A DNA stretch of 62,541 bases from Robiginitomaculum sp. (GTDB lineage: Bacteria; Pseudomonadota; Alphaproteobacteria; Caulobacterales; Maricaulaceae), in NCBI GenBank assembly GCA_016765135.1, contig JAESQN010000008.1, positions 1-62,541 of the forward strand, in the 5' to 3' direction. Position numbers and translations under genes: made by a program. Positions 18,615 through 26,166 of the stretch are shown in pieces (the first letter of the stretch is position 1; each line of letters opens with the position of its first letter). Below the pieces are notes generated by a model. The model was not told the origin of the DNA, did no database searches, and was given only the letters and a program-made list of their open reading frames with translations.

Positions 18615-19391
18615 CTATTGATTTACGAACGCTTCGGCCCGCTCCAAAGCTTCGTTCGTCGCAAAACCCTCATAAACCTGCCGCATTTGCGCTTGAACTT
18701 GCTGTTCAGTGGCGTTTTTTGGACTGGCAGGTAAAACCTTGGTTTTTAACCATTTTTCAGTTTGCGCCGCCCTGGCTTGAGGTTCCAACACATAGGTGAG
18801 CATGATATAAGTCGAACCAATGATAATGTCATCCGGGTTGTTGGCAAGCGCGGTTTCAAAGTGTGTAATGCCTTCAATTGGATTGGCACCATAACGTTTT
18901 TCAACATCAAATCCGCCTGCCCTATAGAGCAGATTTAAATGCCAAGCACCCTTCAAGGCGTGAGCGCGATAATCGTCAGGAGCAGCAATTGCCGATTTGT
19001 CAATTGCCGTGCGTATCTTTGTCGGCAAATTTTTGCGCCACGCCTTAAAACTGGAGACATGGCGACCATAAAACCCGTAAGCAATAGCGTATTGTAGCTG
19101 CGCGTCTTTGGTGTCCGGGTCAAGCGCCAAAGCGGCCTCGGCCAGTTTCATGGCCCGTTTTGCGGTTTTGGTTTTGCGTTCTGCCAGCCCAAGAAACAAT
19201 TGCGCATTCAGCGCCTCGGTCGCCAGCACCAGCCCGTCCGCCGATCCGAGCATAGTGCCTTGCGCCACAGCCAAATCATATCGCCCCGCATCCAAAGAAA
19301 TTCGTGCGTTTTGTAATGTGTCAGCAAAGGCGGTGCTACCCGCAAAGGCCCACAAAACGCAACTCACAATTATTGTGGAAAACATTTTCAT
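18615..19391 (-). CDS. Periplasmic TPR-like hypothetical protein
   Basis: A 258-residue protein with a signal peptide (hydrophobic core VSCVLWAFAG, cleavage near AFA-D at residue 24). The mature part is alpha-helical with TPR-like spacing: AEAALALDPDTKDAQLQYA, KSAIAAPDDYRAHALKGAW, FETALANNPDDIIIGSTY. No catalytic motif is visible. It follows lysK by 40 bases on the same strand, so it may share that transcript, and it converges on the repressor gene with an 18-base gap. A scaffold or binding role in the periplasm is likely from the fold alone. Confidence 0.75.
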   Translation of the reverse strand: MKMFSTIIVSCVLWAFAGSTAFADTLQNARISLDAGRYDLAVAQGTMLGSADGLVLATEALNAQLFLGLAERKTKTAKRAMKLAEAALALDPDTKDAQLQYAIAYGFYGRHVSSFKAWRKNLPTKIRTAIDKSAIAAPDDYRAHALKGAWHLNLLYRAGGFDVEKRYGANPIEGITHFETALANNPDDIIIGSTYIMLTYVLEPQARAAQTEKWLKTKVLPASPKNATEQQVQAQMRQVYEGFATNEALERAEAFVNQ

Positions 19392-19431
19392 ACAGGCCTG
19401 TTAACATGTTTTAGGGCGCACCGGAAAATAA

Positions 19432-21048
19432 TTACATTAATTTTCCGCCAAGCGCATCTTTAATCAAAGCACAAGTTTCTTCCACACCGTAAATGGCTAC
19501 GAAAGAGCCAAAACGTGGACCTTGGGATTGGCCTAACAGGACTTCGTACAGGGTTTTGAACCAGTCGCGCAGGTTTTCAAATTCGTGTTCTTTGCCAATG
19601 CTAAAAATCAGGCTTTGCAGTTCACTGGCGCGCATGGATTTTGCTTCTGGCTGGCTTAGATTGTTTTGTAAATCCTCCAGCGCTGCCCGCTCTTTATCGT
19701 TCGGGGCGCGGTAGGATTTATTGGGTTTGACGAAGTCCTCATAGTAGCGCACCGCATATTCGCACAGTTTATCCAGCACCGGATAGGTTTCAGGTGTCGC
19801 GTCTTTGACCTCGCGTTTAATGAAACCCCAAAGGATATCTTTGTCTGATGCATTGGCAGCACTGACCAAATTTAAGAGCATGGCATAGCTAATGGGCGGC
19901 ACATCTTGCGGCGGATTACCGTCGTGGATATACCAGACCGGATTGCTGATTTTTGTTTTGTCTTCCTGCTCCGGGTAAGCAGCAAGATGCTGGAAATATT
20001 CGTCAACCGCCCTTGGTATGACATCAAAATACAGGCGCTTGGCGGTCTTGGGCTTTTGGTACATATAGAGATACAGACTTTCGGGCGTGCCGTATTTAAG
20101 CCAGTCCTCAACCGCAATGCCATTACCTTTAGTCTTGGATATTTTCTGGCCATTTTCATCGTTGAACATTTCGTAGTTAAACCCGTCCGGCGGAGTGCCG
20201 CCGAGCGCCCGGCAAATTTTCGACGAAACTTTGGTGCTTTCAATTAAATCTTTCCCGGCCATTTCGTAATCAACATCCAGCGCTGCCCAGCGCAAAGCCC
20301 AGTCTGGCTTCCATTGGATTTTAACATGACCGCCCGTTACGAGCGTTTCGTGTTTTTTGCCGTCCTCGTCCTCAAATACGATAGTACCTTTGGCGATATT
20401 GCGCTCCAGTGTCGGCACTTGCAGCACCCGCCCCGTGGTTGGAGAGATCGGCAAAAACGGCGAATAAGTAGCGCGGCGGTCTTCGCCCAAGGTTGGCAAC
20501 ATAATATCCAGCACCTTGTCCATACGCTCCAACATGATCAAAAGCGTCTCGTCAAACCGGCCCGAGCGGTACTGCTCTGCGGAGGATAAAAACGTATATT
20601 CAAACCCGAAGCTATCGAGAAAATCACATAGCCGCGCATTGTTGTGGGCGGCGAAACTTTCGTGGGTGCCGAACGGGTCGGGCACGTCTGATAATGGTTT
20701 GCCCATATGCTCTGCCAACATATCGTGGTTTGGCACATTGTCCGGGAGTTTGCGCATACCGTCCAGATCGTCAGAATAGGCGATGAGCTGGGTCTCGTAT
20801 TTGCCGCCCGTCAGCGCGACAAAGGCCTGACGCACCATGGATGTGCGGGCAACTTCCCCGAACGTACCAATATGCGGCAGGCCGGACGGGCCGTAACCCG
20901 TCTGAAAAACCACTGGGCCAGTATGTGCTTGGCCGCGCTTTTCCTTGATCATCAAGCGTTTGACCAGTGCGCGAGCTTGCTCAAATGGCCAGGCTTTGGT
21001 GGTGGTCATGATGTCCTGTGGGAATGTCATTTTAGGCTCCATATTCAA
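19432..21048 (-). CDS. lysK: Lysyl-tRNA synthetase, class I
   Basis: Charges tRNA-Lys with lysine. This is the class I (archaeal-type) enzyme that alphaproteobacteria often use instead of class II LysS. The 538-residue product has the HIGH-like motif HIGTFGE near residue 58 and the KMSKS-like motif KISKTKGNG near residue 295, both with the spacing usual for class I LysRS. The region between carries the insertion typical of this family, and the C-terminal part is the helical anticodon-binding cage. Several Met codons lie near the start (also at MTFPQDIM and MTTTKAWP); the true start may be slightly downstream of 21048. No class II gene is seen in the window. Confidence 0.95.
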   Translation of the reverse strand: MNMEPKMTFPQDIMTTTKAWPFEQARALVKRLMIKEKRGQAHTGPVVFQTGYGPSGLPHIGTFGEVARTSMVRQAFVALTGGKYETQLIAYSDDLDGMRKLPDNVPNHDMLAEHMGKPLSDVPDPFGTHESFAAHNNARLCDFLDSFGFEYTFLSSAEQYRSGRFDETLLIMLERMDKVLDIMLPTLGEDRRATYSPFLPISPTTGRVLQVPTLERNIAKGTIVFEDEDGKKHETLVTGGHVKIQWKPDWALRWAALDVDYEMAGKDLIESTKVSSKICRALGGTPPDGFNYEMFNDENGQKISKTKGNGIAVEDWLKYGTPESLYLYMYQKPKTAKRLYFDVIPRAVDEYFQHLAAYPEQEDKTKISNPVWYIHDGNPPQDVPPISYAMLLNLVSAANASDKDILWGFIKREVKDATPETYPVLDKLCEYAVRYYEDFVKPNKSYRAPNDKERAALEDLQNNLSQPEAKSMRASELQSLIFSIGKEHEFENLRDWFKTLYEVLLGQSQGPRFGSFVAIYGVEETCALIKDALGGKLM

Positions 21049-21181
21049 AGCCGAGATACGCGTCCAAACCTAAAGGGTCAAGCCGGATCGAACAGATGGG
21101 TGATTTGCATGACGTATTTATAACATGACTATAGGAAGGGTTGGGTATAAGAGGGATAAAAACCACCGTGAAGGAGACCTC

Positions 21182-21748
21182 ATGTCTATACATAGCCTTA
21201 GAATTACTTGCTTGGTTACCCTAGCGAGCTTGTTGATGGCCACGCCAGCATTGGCTGGCCCCGAAAACTTCCAGCGGGGCCAAACCATCCCGGAGTATGG
21301 TAAAATCATTGCCGTAAAGGTCGACCAGCAGGTTTACCGCCACCATAAATTCAAAGTCGCATTTGATGTTGACAAGCAAGCAAAGGCCGGAGAGCTAAAC
21401 CGAAACCTGGTCAGCGCAGCCCGCTTCATCAACATGCACACGGCAGCGGGCATCAAAGCAAAAAACATCAAACTAGCCATTGTTGTACACGGCACTGCGA
21501 CCAAGGATATGACACGTGCCGAATATTATGCCGCCGCCCAAGACGGCGACGATAAAAAACCAAACGCCAATGCTGATCTGATCAAAATCCTCAGCGAACA
21601 CGGTGTAGAGTTTTTCGTGTGCGGGCAAAGCGCCGCTTATTATGATGTGAAAAACGAAGACTTGTTGCCAGACGTAAAAATGGCCCTCTCCGCCATGACC
21701 GCCCACGCCTTGTTACAACAAAAAGACTACACGCTTAACCCGTTTTAG
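21182..21748 (+). CDS. Exported DsrE-family protein
   Basis: A 188-residue protein from the ATG at 21182, preceded by AAGGAG; an in-frame start at 21125 adds a non-signal extension and is rejected. Signal peptide with core CLVTLASLLMAT and cleavage after ALA-G. The mature part has the DsrE-like alpha/beta fold: FKVAFDVDK, a helix with ARFINMHTAAG, the strand KLAIVVHG, then a helix and the strand VEFFVCGQSA with one conserved Cys, the usual active or sulfur-carrying position in DsrE proteins. The substrate is unknown. It is divergent from lysK and convergent with the HIT gene through a shared hairpin terminator. Confidence 0.85.
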   Translation: MSIHSLRITCLVTLASLLMATPALAGPENFQRGQTIPEYGKIIAVKVDQQVYRHHKFKVAFDVDKQAKAGELNRNLVSAARFINMHTAAGIKAKNIKLAIVVHGTATKDMTRAEYYAAAQDGDDKKPNANADLIKILSEHGVEFFVCGQSAAYYDVKNEDLLPDVKMALSAMTAHALLQQKDYTLNPF

Positions 21749-21750
21749 GT

Positions 21751-21803
21751 TTTCTCCTTCCCCGTTTTTCCCTCTATAGGGGCAAAAACGGAGGAAGGAA
21801 AAA
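21751..21803. terminator. Bidirectional hairpin terminator between dsrE-like and HIT genes
   Basis: A long imperfect stem: TTCTCCTTCCCCGTTTTTCC on the left against GGGGCAAAAACGGAGGAAGG on the right, with a short TATA loop and A/T runs on both outer sides. It lies exactly between two convergent genes. The arms resemble the outer arms of repeat family R3, so it may be a shortened member. Confidence 0.75.
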
Positions 21804-21804
21804 A

Positions 21805-22236
21805 TTAAAACCCCGCCTTAATCCGTGTTGCCAATGCCTGTAGTTCGTCCATATCCGCCATGTTGCCGCTGGCGTGGGGCTTTAGATCGCCCTCGTATCT
21901 CGGAATAATATGGACGTGGAGATGAAACACCGTTTGCCCGGCGGGGGCGCCATTATATTGGGTAATTATGATACCGTCGGGGTTGAGGGTGGCTTTGGCG
22001 GCGCGGGTCAGTTTTTGTACGCTGTTCATAATATGCGCTAAATCATCCGGGTTTACATCCAGCAAATTGCGGGCTTTTGAGCGTTTATGGATCACCAGCA
22101 TATGCCCGCTTGATTGGGGAAACACATCCATAAACCCTAATGTATTTGCGTCTTCATACACCTTCACACAGGGCATATCCCCGCGCACAATTTTGGCGAA
22201 TATATTATCGGGGTCGTAATTGCCTTCAAGCGACAT
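21805..22236 (-). CDS. HIT-family nucleotide-binding protein
   Basis: A 143-residue histidine-triad hydrolase or transferase acting on nucleoside phosphoramidates or dinucleotides in the cytoplasm. The triad reads FHLHVHIIPRYEGD (H-x-H-x-H). The N-terminal half shows the usual CIF-like FAKIVRGDMPCVKVYED and the strand-loop GHMLVIHKRSKARNLLD. Length is typical. It follows the DUF482 acetyltransferase by 3 bases on the same strand and so ends a ridA-DUF482-HIT operon. Confidence 0.93.
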   Translation of the reverse strand: MSLEGNYDPDNIFAKIVRGDMPCVKVYEDANTLGFMDVFPQSSGHMLVIHKRSKARNLLDVNPDDLAHIMNSVQKLTRAAKATLNPDGIIITQYNGAPAGQTVFHLHVHIIPRYEGDLKPHASGNMADMDELQALATRIKAGF

Positions 22237-22239
22237 GGC

Positions 22240-23382
22240 TCAAGCTTTCCTAAACGGTGCATATTCTTGTAGCACGTCTATATGGTGTTTCACAACTCTT
22301 CGTTCCTGGGCCAGGAAATGGGACACGGCATCTCTTAGGCTAGGATTGGTCAGATAGTGGGCTGAATATGTGGCCACGGGTTCATAGCCCCTGGCCAATT
22401 TGTGTTCGCCTTGTGCGCCCGCTTCGACCCGCGACAGGCCCATATCAATGGCCGCTTCAACGGCTTGATAATAGCACAGTTCGAAATGTAGGAACGGTAT
22501 GTGGACGTTCGCGCCCCAATGACGTCCGTAGAGCGCATCGCCGCCGATAAAGTTAAGCGCTCCGGCCACGGCGGTGTCGTCCTGATAGGCCAAGACCAAC
22601 AATATTTGTTCGCCCATAGCTTCGTGGACGATGGTAAAAAATGCGCGGGTCAAGTATGGTCGCCCCCATTTGCGCGCACTGGTGTCTTGATAAAAATCGT
22701 AAAACGCGTCCCAATGTTCGGGTTTGATATCATCGCCGCGCAGGCGTTTGATCTGTACTTGGTCTTGGGCTTTGCGGCGTTCGGCTTTGATTTTTTTACG
22801 TTTGCGTGATGTCAATCCTTCGAGGAAGTCATTGAAATTGTCATAACCTCGGTTGATAAAATGAAATTGTCTGTCCGTGCGGATCAGGAAACCTTGTTCC
22901 GCCAGCCTTTCGACCAGTGCACTGTCCCCAAAGGTCAAATGCACTCCGGACATATTATTTTGCGCGCAAATGTCTTTTAATGTTTGCGCCAACAGAGCCT
23001 CCGCTTCGCGGGTTTTGCTAATCAACCGTGGCCCGGTTACGGGCGTGAAGGGCACGGCGCATTGTAGCTTTGGGTAATAATCAACACCGGCCCGTTCAGA
23101 AGCATCGGCCCAGCCTTGGTCAAATACATATTCGCCCATTGAATGGGATTTGACATATAAAGGCGCACAACCAACCCCTTGGCCAAGATCGTCTTCAAGC
23201 CAAATATGTGCCGCTTGCCAGCCCGTTCCCGCACCGACACAACCGCTTTCTTCCAAAGCATTGAGAAAACCCCAATCCGTAAACGGATGATAATTTTTCG
23301 CGCCTCGCGCAGGCAATAAAGCATTCCAGTCGGCGCGAGGAACATCACGAATACGAGGTAAAATTTTCGCGTTAAGTGTCAA
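22240..23382 (-). CDS. DUF482 / GNAT-like N-acyltransferase (FemAB-like fold)
   Basis: A 380-residue member of COG3146, annotated elsewhere as peptidoglycan-biosynthesis-like or GNAT protein. Features are GFLNALEESGCVGAGTGW near the N-terminus, PLYVKSHSMGEYVFDQGWAD, PFTPVTGPRL, and a C-terminal GNAT half with VAGALNFIGGDALYGRHWG and VEAGAQGEHKLARGYEPV. The substrate is not established for the family. It starts inside the end of ridA (11-base overlap) and is followed by the HIT gene, so all three are translationally coupled. RidA acts on reactive enamines, but I see no direct evidence for a common pathway. Confidence 0.88.
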   Translation of the reverse strand: MTLNAKILPRIRDVPRADWNALLPARGAKNYHPFTDWGFLNALEESGCVGAGTGWQAAHIWLEDDLGQGVGCAPLYVKSHSMGEYVFDQGWADASERAGVDYYPKLQCAVPFTPVTGPRLISKTREAEALLAQTLKDICAQNNMSGVHLTFGDSALVERLAEQGFLIRTDRQFHFINRGYDNFNDFLEGLTSRKRKKIKAERRKAQDQVQIKRLRGDDIKPEHWDAFYDFYQDTSARKWGRPYLTRAFFTIVHEAMGEQILLVLAYQDDTAVAGALNFIGGDALYGRHWGANVHIPFLHFELCYYQAVEAAIDMGLSRVEAGAQGEHKLARGYEPVATYSAHYLTNPSLRDAVSHFLAQERRVVKHHIDVLQEYAPFRKA

Positions 23383-23845
23383 TCTCGATCACACAATCAA
23401 TTTCCACGGCCACGTCTAAAGGCAGAGCTGATGCGCCGACGGCAAACCTTGCATGTTTGCCAGCCTCCCCAAAAACATCGACCATCAAATCCGAACAGCC
23501 ATTTATGATTTTTGGAATGTCCAGCGCGGTGTCGCCAAAATTACTATTCACAAACCCGCCAAGTTTGACAATGCGTTTGACCTTGGACAGATCACCACCG
23601 CAGGCCGCTTTCATTTGGGCTATTAGATTAAGTCCGCAAGCCTGCGCCGCCGCCTGGCCTTGCTCGACACTCAAATTTTCACCAAGCCGCCCTTTGATCA
23701 GGTCTCCGCCTGCCGTCACCGATACTTGGCCGGAGATAAACATCTGGTTGCCTGTGATGACATAGGGTACATAATTGGCCACCGGGGCTACGGGTTGGGG
23801 CAAGACCAGACCCAGTTCAGATATGCGTTTATCAATAGAATTCAC
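23372..23845 (-). CDS. RidA-family reactive-intermediate deaminase-like protein
   Basis: A 157-residue YjgF/YER057c/RidA protein. RidA enzymes hydrolyse enamine/imine products of PLP enzymes. The core is intact: GQMFISGQVSV, then a helix with AAAQACGLNLIAQMKAACGG, KRIVKLGGFVNS and the C-terminal RFAVGASALPLDVAVEID, whose Arg is the catalytic anchor in RidA. It belongs to the longer subfamily with an N-terminal ISELGLVLPQP motif, in which activity is less well known. First gene of the ridA-DUF482-HIT operon, divergent from the nitroreductase gene. Confidence 0.9.
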   Translation of the reverse strand: MNSIDKRISELGLVLPQPVAPVANYVPYVITGNQMFISGQVSVTAGGDLIKGRLGENLSVEQGQAAAQACGLNLIAQMKAACGGDLSKVKRIVKLGGFVNSNFGDTALDIPKIINGCSDLMVDVFGEAGKHARFAVGASALPLDVAVEIDCVIEIDT

Positions 23846-23908
23846 GATTGCCTCCTTGCATTTAGCGGGAATTTAGTGACAAACTATGCCAATATTTCGG
23901 AGGACACA

Positions 23909-24559
23909 ATGGATAATACCCAGAGGGGTTTCACCCAGCCAAACAAAGACGCCAAACTAAAAGCGGCGGACCCTAATCCGTCCGTACTTAAATTTATGGC
24001 AAAGCGCCGCTCGGCTTTGGTGCGGGCTATGACGGCACCGGGGCCAAACCCAGAACAATTGGCGCTTATATTGCGACTGGCGGCACGCGCACCTGATCAC
24101 CGTAAATTATTTCCGTGGCGTTTCTTGGTGTTTAAAGGCAAGGCCCGCGCAGAGTTTGGCGCACATTTGGCGGAGTTTTTCAAAGCGGATTGTCCGGATG
24201 CACCCCTCGACAGAATAGAGTTCGAGCGGTGCCGGTTTGAGCGTGCACCCCTCGTGGTTGGCGTGGTGTCAAGCCCGAAAGAGTGTCCGCGAGGCACTCC
24301 AAAATGGGAACAAGAGTTGTCCGTCGGCGCGGTGTGTATGAATATGCTGCTTGCGGCGCGGGCGTCCGGGTTTGCGGCACAATGGCTGACGGAATGGTAT
24401 GCCTTCGACGGGCGTGTCGATGGTGTACTGGGCCTGCAAGACAATGAACGCATGGCCGGATTTATTTATATAGGCACAGGATCAGAAGACCCTATGGAGC
24501 GTCCGCGGCCAAATTTAGACAAATTGACGCAAAATTGGCGGAAAAACCCACCAACATGA
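23909..24559 (+). CDS. Nitroreductase-family flavoprotein
   Basis: A 216-residue FMN-dependent NAD(P)H oxidoreductase fold. I start at the ATG at 23909 with CGGAGGA in front; the longer open frame from 23660 runs antisense through ridA. The FMN-phosphate-binding start RRSALVRAM and the helix LILRLAARAPDHRKLFPWRF fit the YdjA-like branch, and GAVCMNMLLAARASGFAAQW and the strand MAGFIYIGT complete the fold. The natural substrate is unknown. Its stop codon lies within the left arm of an 18-base-pair hairpin (24555-24623). Confidence 0.9.
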   Translation: MDNTQRGFTQPNKDAKLKAADPNPSVLKFMAKRRSALVRAMTAPGPNPEQLALILRLAARAPDHRKLFPWRFLVFKGKARAEFGAHLAEFFKADCPDAPLDRIEFERCRFERAPLVVGVVSSPKECPRGTPKWEQELSVGAVCMNMLLAARASGFAAQWLTEWYAFDGRVDGVLGLQDNERMAGFIYIGTGSEDPMERPRPNLDKLTQNWRKNPPT

Positions 24560-24623
24560 ACGTAAGTTAAACAAAATCAGGCCGGTTAGGATTCAGCTAC
24601 ATTCCGTTTAGCTTACATTCATG
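24555..24623 (+). other. Long hairpin over the nitroreductase stop codon
   Basis: Arms at 24555-24572 (CATGAACGTAAGTTAAAC) and 24606-24623 (GTTTAGCTTACATTCATG) pair over 18 positions with one mismatch and one G-T pair, enclosing a 33-base loop. There is no T-tract, so it may be an mRNA 3' stabiliser or the 5' part of the structured stretch that follows. Confidence 0.7.
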
Positions 24624-24806
24624 TTCACGGACGTACAGACGCCCTCGGTTAGCGGCAATAGTCTTTAACCCCGAACCCCGCTCTGCCACGCGCCCCGTGT
24701 AGTCGCGGGGTTCACCAATTTAGCCTGCTGCGCGAGTCCATGTGGGGCAACGCTTGCTGCACGGTAAAAGAGAGGTGCTTTCGTGGGAGGGCACCTCTTT
24801 TCTTTT
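24624..24806 (+). ncRNA. Candidate structured non-coding RNA, unidentified
   Basis: About 180 bases without an ORF. GAACCCCGC (near 24682) pairs with GCGGGGTTC (near 24705) across a 20-odd-base loop. TGCTGCGCGAG and GCTTGCTGCA further on form a weaker partner set. The stretch ends in the strong terminator at 24771-24806 in plus orientation. GC content is high and the region is flanked by unrelated genes, so it reads as a separate transcription unit or a long 3' UTR. I compared it from memory with SRP RNA, RNase P RNA, tmRNA and 6S RNA and found no diagnostic motif. The family is therefore open, and the 5' end is unknown. Confidence 0.45.
24771..24806 (+). terminator. Rho-independent terminator
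   Basis: Perfect eight-base-pair stem AGAGGTGC/GCACCTCT with a 12-base loop, followed by TTTTCTTTT. Orientation is plus: the minus-strand side lacks an equally good T-run. It ends the putative structured RNA (or the nitroreductase transcript) before the convergent ivd gene. Confidence 0.88.
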
Positions 24807-24816
24807 GTGCTATCCT

Positions 24817-24870
24817 GTTTCGCCAAATAACTCACGGCCCCCGTTATTTGGTTTCACCAAATAACTCACG
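24817..24870 (-). repeat. Duplicated 3' tail of ivd with hairpin over the stop codon
   Basis: The 20-base end of ivd (24851-24870) recurs with one change at 24817-24836, 34 bases downstream, so the C-terminal codons for GRELFGET appear twice. GTTATTTGG/CCAAATAAC (24843-24865, five-base loop) forms a perfect hairpin over the stop codon. It looks like a short tandem duplication; the second copy lies beyond the stop. Confidence 0.75.
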
Positions 24871-26013
24871 CCCAATGAGCCAACGGCGGATTTCGCTGGT
24901 ACCAGCACCGATTTCGTAGAGCTTGGCGTCTCGGAGCAATCTGCCCGTAGGGTATTCGTTGATATAGCCGTTTCCGCCGAGGATTTGGATGGCGTCCAGA
25001 GCCATGAGTGTCGCTTTCTCGGCGGCATATAAAATAGCCCCGGCGGCGTCCTTACGGGCTGTTTCGCCCCGATCGCAAGCCTGGGCCACGGCGTAAGTAT
25101 AAGCGCGAGCCGTGCTTGTGGTCACATACATGTCAGCCAGCTTGCCCTGGATCAGTTGAAACTCGCCGATGGATTTGCCGAATTGTTTGCGCTCATGGGC
25201 ATAGGGCAGCACCACGTCCAGGCAAGCTTGCATGATCCCGATAGAGCCAGCCGAGAGAACCGTACGTTCATAATCCAGCCCGGACATCAAAATTCCGACA
25301 CCTTTGCCCAGCGGCCCCATCAGGTTTTCGGCGGGCACTTCGCAGTCTTCAAACACCAGCTCGCAAGTATCCGAGCCGCGCATGCCGAGCTTGTCCAGTT
25401 TTTGCGCCGTGGAGAAACCCTTGAAATCTTTCTCGATGATAAAGGCCGAGATACCTCGCGAGCCAGCCTCCGGGTCGGTCTTGGCATAAACGATTAGAGT
25501 GTCCGCAATCGGCCCGTTGGTGATCCACATTTTATTGCCGTTCAGGATATATCTGTCGCCCTTCTTCTCGGCCTTGAGCTTCATGGAAACCACATCAGAG
25601 CCAGCCCCCGGTTCGCTCATGGCAAGAGCGCCCACATGCTCGCCCGAAACCAATTTGGGCAGATATTTGCGTTTTTGTTCGCCCGTGCCCCAACGCCTGA
25701 GCTGGTTGACACAAAGATTGGAATGCGCCCCGTAGGACAAACCAACCGAGGCAGACGCCCGGCTAATCTCTTCCATGGCAAGCGCGTGTTCCAAATAACC
25801 AAGCCCGGCACCGCCGTATTCTTCCTCTACGGTAATCCCGAGCAGACCCTGCTCGCCCATCTTGTTCCAAAGCGAACGGTCAAAATGATTGTTGCGGTCA
25901 ATGTCCGCAGCAATCGGCGCGATCTCCTTTTGCGCAAACCCGTGAACACTGTCGCGGATCATATCGGCAGTCTCGCCGAGGTTGAATTTCAGGCTTGGGT
26001 ATGTGGTGGTCAT
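24844..26013 (-). CDS. ivd: Isovaleryl-CoA dehydrogenase
   Basis: Oxidises isovaleryl-CoA to 3-methylcrotonyl-CoA with FAD in leucine breakdown. The 389-residue product has the acyl-CoA dehydrogenase signatures [13 protein letters not shown] and [19 protein letters not shown] in the middle beta domain, and in the C-terminal helical domain [20 protein letters not shown]. The catalytic Glu lies in the motif [10 protein letters not shown] near residue 248, the position that distinguishes isovaleryl-CoA dehydrogenases from most other family members. It is the last gene of a mccB-mccA-ivd series on the minus strand, which carries out the next step of the same pathway. Confidence 0.93.
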   Translation of the reverse strand: MTTTYPSLKFNLGETADMIRDSVHGFAQKEIAPIAADIDRNNHFDRSLWNKMGEQGLLGITVEEEYGGAGLGYLEHALAMEEISRASASVGLSYGAHSNLCVNQLRRWGTGEQKRKYLPKLVSGEHVGALAMSEPGAGSDVVSMKLKAEKKGDRYILNGNKMWITNGPIADTLIVYAKTDPEAGSRGISAFIIEKDFKGFSTAQKLDKLGMRGSDTCELVFEDCEVPAENLMGPLGKGVGILMSGLDYERTVLSAGSIGIMQACLDVVLPYAHERKQFGKSIGEFQLIQGKLADMYVTTSTARAYTYAVAQACDRGETARKDAAGAILYAAEKATLMALDAIQILGGNGYINEYPTGRLLRDAKLYEIGAGTSEIRRWLIGRELFGETK

Positions 26014-26038
26014 AATAGTCTCGTATTCTTTCTTTACC

Positions 26039-26166
26039 TCCTCTCCTTGGGGAGAGGATTGAGGTGAGGGGAAATAATTTCCCGTACTTATTTGATGGTG
26101 AGGGCATCATTATTTCCCCTCACCCGCAGTTCGCAAGAGCGAACGCGGCCTCTCCCCAAGGAGAGG
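26039..26166. repeat. Palindromic intergenic repeat R2, copy A (between mccA and ivd)
   Basis: A palindrome of about 130 bases. The left arm CCTCTCCTTGGGGAGAGG and GGTGAGGGGAAAT face the right arm ATTTCCCCTCACC and CCTCTCCCCAAGGAGAGG. The right-hand 52 bases (26115-26166) match 44695-44746 at 51 of 52 positions, including the inner hairpin GTTCGCAAGAGCGAAC. It fills nearly the whole gap between two genes of one operon. Confidence 0.88.

Noticed and set aside
24555-24806. Possible two-piece (permuted) tmRNA, 6S or SRP RNA
   Set aside because: No resume codon with tag peptide, no tRNA-like acceptor with CCA, and no GGAAGCAGC-type SRP motif was found on either strand; 6S could not be confirmed by eye, so the family is left open.
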